Shown here: piece after piece, positions 1-4,504 of the stretch
How positions within the stretch are numbered: position 1 is the stretch's first letter
How the letters are laid out: every line of letters starts with the position of its first letter
Source of the DNA: Pseudomonadota bacterium
Lineage (GTDB): Bacteria; Desulfobacterota; BSN033; G020346125
Length of the DNA: 6,061 nt
NCBI GenBank assembly: GCA_030673585.1
Contig: DAOVIU010000087.1
Coordinates: forward strand, 1-6,061
Direction of reading: 5' to 3'
The notes under the pieces: generated by a model
Told to the model about the DNA's origin: nothing
Databases searched by the model: none
Seen by the model: the letters and a program-made list of their open reading frames with translations, nothing else
Program-made: the position numbers and the translations under genes

Positions 1-179
1 AAATGGATTTGCAACGGATGCAGGAAAGGGTGGATGCCATTTTCGGCCAGGGAGGAAATGTAAATCGTCAATCCTCCACCCTGGGCCGGGGACACAACCC
101 CGGGAGGATACGATCGTTCATCGCTCGAAGCCTCCAGCGGAAAGGGGGTTCTCCATATCCAGTGGAGGGGGTGATCTGA
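1..179 (+). CDS. 3' end of an unrecognised gene, or a short hypothetical ORF
   Basis: An open frame runs from the left edge to a TGA at 177-179. The first ATG in the window is at 3, but with no upstream sequence this may be internal, so the 5' end is treated as open. The visible C-terminal 58 residues begin with an amphipathic helix (MDLQRMQERVDAIFGQ) and continue into a basic, low-complexity tail ending PYPVEGVI. No domain is recognised. The frame overlaps the ribosome binding site of the next gene, and its stop immediately precedes that gene's ATG, which fits translational coupling. Against it, the segment 71-109 can fold into a GC-rich hairpin. A competing frame ends with a TAA at 61-63, in which case 64-163 would be intergenic. 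Coding status is therefore uncertain. Confidence 0.4.
   Translation, partial: MDLQRMQERVDAIFGQGGNVNRQSSTLGRGHNPGRIRSFIARSLQRKGGSPYPVEGVI
71..109 (+). other. nested GC-rich inverted repeat
   Basis: CCGGGG (86-91) and CCCCGG (98-103) form a 6-bp stem around the loop ACACAA. Directly outside it, ATCCTC (71-76) is complementary to GAGGAT (104-109), with nine unpaired bases on the left side only. No T-run follows, so it is not a standard intrinsic terminator. It could be a leader structure for the DUF3096-diguanylate cyclase unit, or a coincidence inside a coding frame. Confidence 0.3.
164..176 (+). promoter_or_regulatory. extended Shine-Dalgarno deciding the DUF3096 start
   Basis: The segment GGAGGGGGTGATC resembles the full anti-Shine-Dalgarno complement (GGAGGTGATC) with a short G insertion. 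It lies just before the ATG at 180 and overlaps the last codons of the upstream frame. Confidence 0.7.
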
Positions 180-332
180 ATGTTTTTGGTCGAAAATCCC
201 GGTATAGTGCTTCCACTGGTTGCATTGATCCTGGGCATTCTTATCCTGGTAGTGCCCAAACTGCTCAATATCTTCGTTGCGCTTTACCTGATCTTCTCGG
301 GCATTTTGGGGCTCCTTGGCCACTTGAGATAG
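180..332 (+). CDS. DUF3096-type small membrane protein
   Basis: This 50-residue protein is almost entirely hydrophobic. Residues 9-25 form a first membrane segment and residues 29-47 a second, separated by a tight PKLLN turn. The ILILVVPKLLN then VALYLIFSGILGL pattern matches what I know of the DUF3096 family of tiny two-helix membrane proteins, which have no established function and are usually about 45-55 residues. The start is set by the strong Shine-Dalgarno at 164-176; the ATG follows directly after the upstream TGA. The diguanylate cyclase gene begins 15 bases after its stop, so the two are probably co-transcribed. The family assignment is by remembered motif pattern, not a search. Confidence 0.75.
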   Translation: MFLVENPGIVLPLVALILGILILVVPKLLNIFVALYLIFSGILGLLGHLR

Positions 333-347
333 TCCATCGGTGGGGAA

Positions 348-1079
348 ATGGCTCGGATTGAGGCAAAAATTCGGAGATTGGAAGAGGAGGTTCTGGAGAA
401 GGATAAGCAGATTGAGAAGTGGAGGCGCCGCTGGGACGAGAAGAATGGGGAATTGGAGAGTTATAATCGAGAACTCGTGGCGCTTAAAGAGCTGTATAAG
501 GAAAGGGCTCGTGAGTTGAGGGCCGTCATGGAGAAACTGGAGGAGGTATCCATAACCGATGATTTAACGCAGATCTTTAACCATCGCTATCTCATAAGCC
601 GCCTTCACTATGAATTCGAGAGGGCAAAACGATATAGGCTGTCCATCTCATTGATGATGCTGGATATCGATCACTTCAAGGTGTACAACGATAACAACGG
701 CCACCTGGCCGGGGATGACGCCCTCCGAAAGATAGCGAAGCTGATCCATAGCGCCATCCGTGAGACGGATATCGTTGGACGCTATGGGGGCGAGGAGTTC
801 GCAATAATCCTTCTGCATGCCGACATGATCCAGATGACGGATGTTGCCGAAAGGGTTCGGAGAACCATCGAGGAGACCCCTTTCCCCAATGAGAATTTGC
901 AGCCCATGGGGAAGATCACCGTCAGCATTGGGGGTTCGTGCCTTTCCGATGGCATGATGACGGTAGAGGACTTGATTAGATCCGCGGATGAGGCCCTCTA
1001 TCGGGCGAAGAGGAATGGCAGAAATCAAATCGTCATAGAGGAGAGGGTTTCCGAAATGGGTTCCCGCTTACGCATATGA
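348..1079 (+). CDS. GGDEF diguanylate cyclase with N-terminal coiled coil
   Basis: The predicted enzyme condenses two GTP into cyclic di-GMP. Residues 1-67 are a highly charged coiled coil, presumably for dimerisation, and 68-230 are a GGDEF domain. Visible motifs are DDLTQIFNHRYL at 71-82, the metal-binding DIDHFKVYND at 106-115 with NGH at 117-119, the active-site GGEEF at 147-151, and the C-terminal ADEALYRAKRNGRN at 213-226. An RETD at 138-141 sits five residues before GGEEF, which is the canonical RxxD inhibitory site, so product feedback inhibition is expected. There is no membrane segment and no fused sensory domain. It should therefore be cytoplasmic, with input through the coiled coil or a partner. 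The ATG at 348 has a modest GGTGGGG upstream. Its last codons overlap the NUDIX start by ATGA. Confidence 0.95.
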   Translation: MARIEAKIRRLEEEVLEKDKQIEKWRRRWDEKNGELESYNRELVALKELYKERARELRAVMEKLEEVSITDDLTQIFNHRYLISRLHYEFERAKRYRLSISLMMLDIDHFKVYNDNNGHLAGDDALRKIAKLIHSAIRETDIVGRYGGEEFAIILLHADMIQMTDVAERVRRTIEETPFPNENLQPMGKITVSIGGSCLSDGMMTVEDLIRSADEALYRAKRNGRNQIVIEERVSEMGSRLRI

Positions 1080-1483
1080 ACGGCCTCAAAATCGTCACCG
1101 CGGGAGTTGTTATCCGTAAGGGCAAGGTTTTGGTGGCACAACGTCCTCGCCAATCCCATGGGGGCTTTCTCTGGGAGTTTCCCGGCGGGAAGATGGAATT
1201 GGATGAGGATCCCAAGGCCTGTTTAAAGAGGGAACTTTTGGAGGAACTGGATATTGGGGTGAAGGTGGGGGATATTTTGAAAGTTGTCTACCATCGATAT
1301 GACAGATATCCGGTTTTGCTCCTTGGGTACCGGTGCGAATTGAAGGAGGGAACCCCCAAGGCCGTGGGGTGCCACGAATACCGGTGGGTGGGCAAGGAGG
1401 AACTCAAGGGGCTTCCTTTGCAGGAGGCCGATAAGCCGATACGCGATAAGCTCCTGAAGGCCCGCCGACTTTTAGGAGAATAG
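1076..1483 (+). CDS. mutT: NUDIX hydrolase, MutT / 8-oxo-dGTP diphosphatase type
   Basis: This 135-residue single-domain NUDIX protein is close to the usual MutT length of about 130. The NUDIX box runs from G38 to I60: G38, E44, R52-E53-L54, E56-E57, matching GX5EX7REUXEEXGU except that the late glycine is D59, a substitution tolerated in this family. The segment LWEFPGGK (32-39) is typical of the MutT subgroup, which hydrolyses oxidised dGTP to the monophosphate and prevents A:T to C:G transversions. The exact substrate cannot be fixed from sequence, since other nucleoside triphosphates are possible. The ATG lies inside the ATGA overlap with the diguanylate cyclase stop, and no clear Shine-Dalgarno precedes it. 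Translation is therefore probably coupled to the upstream gene. Confidence 0.88.
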   Translation: MNGLKIVTAGVVIRKGKVLVAQRPRQSHGGFLWEFPGGKMELDEDPKACLKRELLEELDIGVKVGDILKVVYHRYDRYPVLLLGYRCELKEGTPKAVGCHEYRWVGKEELKGLPLQEADKPIRDKLLKARRLLGE

Positions 1484-1516
1484 AGGAGAAAACGGGCCCT
1501 TCCCGCACTTTTCCTC
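1483..1516 (+). terminator. imperfect hairpin after the NUDIX gene, possible terminator
   Basis: GAG..GAAAA..CGGG on the left pairs with CCCG..TTTTC..CTC on the right, about 12 pairs with small internal loops around a CCCTT loop. It starts at the last base of the NUDIX stop codon. The descending arm supplies TTTTCC but there is no real T-run after it, so termination is only weakly supported. Its position between two apparent transcription units favours a terminator. Confidence 0.35.
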
Positions 1517-1636
1517 CGTCCAGTCACCTATCGACGCCGTTTCCGCTCCATAGGCCAACCGTAGAGGTCATTTCCCACTCGTTGCGCGGGCGCATGTTGC
1601 TGGGCTCCTGTTGCAGTGAGTGGGGGGAAATTTCGT

Positions 1637-1664
1637 TTTTCAAAACGTGGTCATATGGTATAAT
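1637..1664 (+). promoter_or_regulatory. sigma70-type promoter with extended -10
   Basis: A perfect TATAAT at 1659-1664 is preceded by TGG (1656-1658), giving an extended -10 (TGnTATAAT). TTTTCA at 1637-1642 matches four of six -35 bases at a 16-bp spacing. Transcription would start near 1671, about 27 bases before the ATG at 1698. This is the clearest promoter seen in the window and separates the left and middle gene blocks. Confidence 0.75.
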
Positions 1665-1697
1665 GGAGTTGGACATGGCGGAGGTTCAGCTGGCGGA

Positions 1698-2477
1698 ATG
1701 GAAGATCTAAAGGCGAGTCGCTATGTGATGAGCCTGGAGAACAAAATCGAGATGGACCTTCGTTTCTTGAGCGATGTTCACGATGAATTTCGTGAAAAGT
1801 GTAGAATGGTCGCACCGGGGAAGCCCTTTCCGGCGGATGTGGTTGCCCGGACGAAACGCCAGTACAAGGAGATTAGGGATCGATTGGCGGAAGTCAGGGC
1901 TGTGCAGCAGCTGCTGAGGGGGAAATATAGGCGAGTTGCCAAGCGGAATCCGTTGAGGGACAAGAAGATCGACGAATTGGGATTTGCCTTTAAGAACCAT
2001 TATTCGAGTTTCGAATTCAACCTCAGGGCCATTGAGAGGCTCAAGAGGAAGTCGGAAGAGAAAGAGAAAGCTCAAATCCTCTTTCGAGGTCATGAGAACA
2101 ACCTCAAGTTCAATAAGGTGCTGAAATCGCTGAACCCGAGGGAGGGAGGCTATCATTCCATTTCACTGATCTTCCTGAAGGGGGATAAGGGATCGATAGA
2201 GGGGATTTGTGCAAGGGGTATCCGAGTCGGGGAGAGGGGCGTCTTCGAGAAATATGGGGACGATGAGATTCGCATGTCCCTTGCCCATGGGGGGGAGTCG
2301 GAGAGCCGTAAGCTGCAGGAGGTGCTCGGCAAATTCCTCCAGCGTGAATGGATTGAATCACTCAAGTGCGCCATCTACCGGCTTGAGGACCAGAAGGATT
2401 TGAGGAAGGATGTTGAGGGATTGCTCTATCGAACCCTGGAGTCGATAGGAAATAAGGAGCTCAAGGTGGTGAGGTAG
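1698..2477 (+). CDS. hypothetical charged helical protein, 259 aa
   Basis: I do not recognise this protein. It has no signal peptide or membrane segment and is rich in Arg, Lys and Glu. Residues 1-125 look mainly helical, with coiled-coil-like stretches (about 52-80 and 106-127). Residues 150-200 are more strand- and glycine-rich (YHSISLIFL, SIEGICARGIRVG), and 203-250 are helical again. It could be a scaffold or a nucleic-acid-associated protein, but nothing identifies a catalytic site. The frame opens further upstream with a GTG at 1620, but that lies before the promoter at 1637-1664 and has no Shine-Dalgarno. I chose the ATG at 1698, served by GGAGG at 1680-1684 (long spacing) or GGCGGA just before it. 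An ATG at 1728 is an alternative. It is the first gene of the unit driven by that promoter. Confidence 0.75.
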   Translation: MEDLKASRYVMSLENKIEMDLRFLSDVHDEFREKCRMVAPGKPFPADVVARTKRQYKEIRDRLAEVRAVQQLLRGKYRRVAKRNPLRDKKIDELGFAFKNHYSSFEFNLRAIERLKRKSEEKEKAQILFRGHENNLKFNKVLKSLNPREGGYHSISLIFLKGDKGSIEGICARGIRVGERGVFEKYGDDEIRMSLAHGGESESRKLQEVLGKFLQREWIESLKCAIYRLEDQKDLRKDVEGLLYRTLESIGNKELKVVR

Positions 2478-2498
2478 GATCATCCCTTGGCCCCGTGG

Positions 2499-2509
2499 AA
2501 AGGAGGTGA
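2499..2509 (+). promoter_or_regulatory. consensus Shine-Dalgarno deciding a GTG start
   Basis: AAAGGAGGTGA is a near-perfect complement of the 16S rRNA 3' end. It places the start of the small membrane protein at the GTG at 2517 rather than at the TTG at 2487, which would lie upstream of the site. Confidence 0.8.
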
Positions 2510-2516
2510 GGGGTGG

Positions 2517-2723
2517 GTGAAGAGATTGATGCAGGTCCTCATGGCCATTGCCACTGTTGTAGCCATTATCAGTATCGTCATCGGCATCATAGGCAGATTG
2601 GCAGGAACTATGGTTGCTGGGCTTACTTCCAGCGCCTATTTGCGATTTAGTGATACATGTCTCCTTTTTGCGATTACCTTCGCCCTCTTTTTGCTGGTGC
2701 GCGGTAAATTGGAGGGGAAATAG
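2517..2723 (+). CDS. small two-helix membrane protein, 68 aa
   Basis: The protein starts MKRLMQVLMAIATVV. Residues 5-26 form a first hydrophobic helix and 46-62 a second, separated by a short loop containing SSAYLRFSDTCLL. The C-terminus is basic (RGKLEGK), which suggests a cytoplasmic tail. No family is identified with certainty; small membrane proteins with a similar FLRF-type loop are a loose recollection only. The GTG start is chosen because of the excellent Shine-Dalgarno at 2499-2509. It lies 39 bases after the 259-aa protein on the same strand, so the two are likely co-expressed. Confidence 0.75.
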   Translation: MKRLMQVLMAIATVVAIISIVIGIIGRLAGTMVAGLTSSAYLRFSDTCLLFAITFALFLLVRGKLEGK

Positions 2724-2747
2724 GTGATAGCGTGGGGAAGCCTTCAT

Positions 2748-2765
2748 CCCATGGATTCCCATGGG
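2748..2765 (+). other. perfect 7-bp hairpin before the RAM gene
   Basis: CCCATGG (2748-2754) and CCATGGG (2759-2765) form a 7-bp stem around an ATTC tetraloop. The Shine-Dalgarno AAAGGGAGAG (2767-2776) begins two bases later. There is no T-run, so a terminator is unlikely. The position suggests a 5'-end stabiliser or a structure affecting ribosome access. Each arm contains CCATGG, itself a palindrome, so chance is possible. Confidence 0.4.
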
Positions 2766-2781
2766 GAAAGGGAGAGCTCGT

Positions 2782-3015
2782 ATGCCCATATCGGCCTATG
2801 TCTTTATCGAATGCACAGCGGGGGCTGCGAGGGCAGTCGCCCAAGAGGTGGGGCGGATATCGGGAGTTCAGCGATCCAATGCCACCACCGGTCCCTATGA
2901 CGTGATTGCCCTTGTCGAGGCTTCCGATGTCAACGTGCTGGGAGACTTTATCGTCAGCAAGATCCAGAACATATCCGGGGTGCTGAGGACCCAGACCAAC
3001 GTCATCGTGGATTGA
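2782..3015 (+). CDS. stand-alone Lrp/AsnC ligand-binding (RAM) domain protein
   Basis: This 77-residue protein starts MPISAYVFIECTAG and has the beta-alpha-beta-beta-alpha-beta layout of the RAM (AsnC-type effector-binding) domain. The signature GPYDVIALVEASD is at residues 39-51, and the closing GVLRTQTNVIV at 66-76. In Lrp/AsnC regulators this domain binds amino acids and oligomerises. Here there is no helix-turn-helix, so it cannot bind DNA by itself and may sense a metabolite or form mixed oligomers with a full-length Lrp. The ATG at 2782 is chosen because AAAGGGAGAG (2767-2776) lies five bases before it. A longer version from 2761 would place the start upstream of that site and within the hairpin. 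Confidence 0.88.
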   Translation: MPISAYVFIECTAGAARAVAQEVGRISGVQRSNATTGPYDVIALVEASDVNVLGDFIVSKIQNISGVLRTQTNVIVD

Positions 3016-3124
3016 TGGCCCGTTAGTCCCGAATTTCAACCCAGGGAAGTCCCCTCCGGGAGGGAAAATTGCTCTGGTTCGTTCCCGGGGGTGATCGAAT
3101 GCATACGTTTGGGAAGGATCATCT

Positions 3125-3220
3125 ATGGGGAGTGTCGTTAAAAAGCGAAAGAAGAAGATTCGAAAGCACAAACACAAAAAGCTCCTGGATAAGACCCGTT
3201 TCAAGAGAAAGAGGAAATGA
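3125..3220 (+). CDS. bS22-like micro ribosomal protein (AURKAIP1/COX24 domain)
   Basis: This 31-residue, extremely basic protein starts MGSVVKKRKKKIRKHKHKK and continues LLDKTRFKRKRK. The MGSVxKKRxKK...KHKKLLxKTR pattern is that of the AURKAIP1/COX24 (DUF1713) family. In actinobacteria a member of this family is the small-subunit protein bS22, and mitochondrial relatives are also mitoribosomal. I infer a structural role in the 30S subunit. The ATG is preceded by GGAAGG (3112-3117) with a seven-base gap. The stop lies nine bases before the site-2 protease ATG. The gene is easily missed by annotation because of its length. Confidence is high for the family, moderate for the ribosomal role in this organism. 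Confidence 0.85.
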   Translation: MGSVVKKRKKKIRKHKHKKLLDKTRFKRKRK

Positions 3221-3229
3221 GGGGTGGAG

Positions 3230-4051
3230 ATGAGGGGAAAGTCGTTGAACATCCTACTCTTCGCCCTGACGGTCTGTTCGACTTATCTCATCGGGGGTTT
3301 CTGGTATTCGCTATCGTTGATCGCCATTCTCCTCGCCCATGAGATGGGGCACTTCCTCATGAGCAGGAGACATGGGATGCCGTCGAGCCTTCCCTACTTC
3401 TTGCCCGTTCCCATTCCCCCCTTCGGCACCTTCGGGGCCATCATCAAGATGAAGGGGAGGATGAGTTCTCGAAGGGCGTTATTCGATATCGGGGTGGCGG
3501 GGCCCCTGATGGGGTTGTGCGTTACCATCCCCGCCATCATCATTGGACTGCTCCTCTCCAAGCCGGTTCCTCTGGCTGAAACTCAGGAACATTTCATCCA
3601 CCTTGGGGATTCACTGCTGTTCACCCTCGTTGAGAAGGTTGTCCTCGGGGATTTGCCGGAGGGGTATGACTTATTACTTCATCCCGCTGCCTACGCCGGT
3701 TGGGTGGGGTTGTTCGTCACCGCATTAAACCTGCTCCCGGTGGGGCAATTGGACGGGGGGCATATTGCTTATGCCCTGTTCGGCAGGAAGAGCAAGATCG
3801 TATTCGGTTTGGCCATCATGCTTTGGATGGGGATCAGCCTCTTCTTCTACGTAGGGTGGACCCTGATGATCGTTTTGGTGCTCCTGTTTGGTTTTCGCCA
3901 TCCGCCGCCGCTGGATGACGTTACGCCGCTGGATTTGAAGAGAAAGATCCTGGGGGGTGTCGTTTTCTCCCTCTTCATTCTCTCATTCACCCCGGTTCCC
4001 TTCACTCAAGCCCCAGGGGGGATAAAGGATATCCTTCGGTTAGCTTTGTAG
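3230..4051 (+). CDS. site-2 protease family protein (peptidase M50)
   Basis: This integral-membrane zinc metalloprotease has 273 residues. The first zinc motif HEMGH is at residues 37-41, inside the membrane segment SLIAILLAHEMGHFL. The second, NLLPVGQLDGGH, is at 167-178, with D175 as the third zinc ligand. Between them, PVPIPPFGTFGAIIKM (59-74) and FDIGVAGPLMG (85-95) are the conserved segments of the bacterial/plastid EGY-like S2P subgroup. Further hydrophobic segments lie at about 97-110, 152-169, 190-222 and 242-256. There is no PDZ domain, unlike RseP. Such enzymes cleave transmembrane substrates, often anti-sigma factors, but the substrate here is unknown. The ATG at 3230 has GAGGGG (3219-3224) five bases upstream; an in-frame GTG at 3224 is an alternative start. 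Confidence 0.92.
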   Translation: MRGKSLNILLFALTVCSTYLIGGFWYSLSLIAILLAHEMGHFLMSRRHGMPSSLPYFLPVPIPPFGTFGAIIKMKGRMSSRRALFDIGVAGPLMGLCVTIPAIIIGLLLSKPVPLAETQEHFIHLGDSLLFTLVEKVVLGDLPEGYDLLLHPAAYAGWVGLFVTALNLLPVGQLDGGHIAYALFGRKSKIVFGLAIMLWMGISLFFYVGWTLMIVLVLLFGFRHPPPLDDVTPLDLKRKILGGVVFSLFILSFTPVPFTQAPGGIKDILRLAL

Positions 4052-4154
4052 CACGAAATAGTTGTAGCGTCCCTCATAGCTGTGCATAGTTCAGACAGGG
4101 GTCAAATCCTCAATCGACTCGGCTGAGCTCGTCGAGGTTTCGTCGCGGGCCGAA

Positions 4155-4341
4155 GCACTAAATACTAAAGTCGCTTCGCTCCAAATCCTAAATACAAATA
4201 TCTAAATCCTAGACGTTTTGGTCATTTGATCATTAGTGCTTTGTATTTGTTGAGGGTTTAGTGCTTTGTGTTTAGTATTTCCCTTGAGGGCTTTGGCCAT
4301 TTGAATTTGTTTAGAGCTCGGAATTTGGTATTTAGGATTTG
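4155..4341. repeat. AT-rich intergenic repeat cluster with inverted and direct copies
   Basis: The stretch 4052-4344 between the convergent blocks holds no convincing gene. From 4155 it is built of short AT-rich words. CAAATCCTAAATAC (4182-4195) is exactly complementary to GTATTTAGGATTTG (4328-4341). AAATACTAAA (4160-4169) is exactly complementary to TTTAGTATTT (4271-4280). TTAGTGCTTTGT occurs twice in direct orientation, 25 bases apart (4233-4244 and 4258-4269). TTTTGGTCATTTGA (4216-4229) recurs with two mismatches at 4291-4304. GACGTTTTGGTC (4212-4223) forms a small central hairpin, and CGAAGC/GCTTCG (4151-4156, 4173-4178) another. From memory, similar AAATCCTAAATAC / GTTTTGGTCATTTGA sequences recur between genes in many uncultivated bacterial genomes. 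The function is unknown; no transposase is present. Confidence 0.75.
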
Positions 4342-4344
4342 CCT

Positions 4345-4449
4345 TTATCCTTTGCTATAGGTAAATATTTCGTCACATATAGCAGTGGGCATGGCGGGAA
4401 TATATCCAGGCCTTCCTGCACCAAGCGCCGAGATTTCCTTGTTTTTCAT
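4345..4449 (-). CDS. candidate small protein, 34 aa, with strong ribosome binding site
   Basis: On the minus strand, GGGGGAGG (4462-4455) stands five bases before an ATG at 4449. The ORF runs 34 codons to a TAA at 4347-4345. The peptide begins MKNKEISALGAGRPGY and ends AICDEIFTYSKG, with IPAMPT between. It has one cysteine, no membrane segment and no recognised domain. It begins 55 bases after the stop of the nuclease-like gene on the same strand, so it may be the last gene of that unit. Its stop codon is four bases from the inner edge of the AT-rich repeat, and its last third contains an inverted repeat (GCTATA/TATAGC, 4381-4376 and 4359-4354 on the minus strand). It is either a genuine small gene or part of a repeat-associated unit. 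No homologue is known to me. Confidence 0.45.
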   Translation of the reverse strand: MKNKEISALGAGRPGYIPAMPTAICDEIFTYSKG

Positions 4450-4454
4450 CGACG

Positions 4455-4462
4455 CCTCCCCC
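4455..4462 (-). promoter_or_regulatory. Shine-Dalgarno for the 34-codon ORF
   Basis: GGGGGAGG on the minus strand ends five bases before the ATG at 4449, optimal spacing. It is the main evidence that the small ORF is translated, although G-rich runs are frequent in this genome. Confidence 0.5.
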
Positions 4463-4504
4463 TTATTCCGTCCAGCCTCTGGTGGGATTTGCGGTTTTCC
4501 TGGC

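Noticed and set aside
1650..1740. tRNA-like words (GGTTCAGCTGGC) near the promoter
   Set aside because: No T-arm GTTCRANYC, no acceptor pairing and no anticodon arm can be assembled around it.
1707..2156. 149-codon minus-strand frame opposite the 259-aa gene
   Set aside because: Shadow frame; no ribosome site and no motif, while the plus strand has promoter, start and continuous frame.
3052..3064. CCCTC-CGG-GAGGG hairpin between the RAM and bS22-like genes as a terminator
   Set aside because: Only five pairs with a three-base loop, followed by A-rich rather than T-rich sequence; not convincing on either strand.
2674..3252. 192-codon minus-strand frame spanning the RAM and bS22-like genes
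   Set aside because: It crosses three plus-strand genes with recognisable families and has no family features itself.
4155..4341. CRISPR array
   Set aside because: Repeated words are short, degenerate, irregularly spaced and partly inverted, with no constant repeat-spacer period and no cas genes in view.
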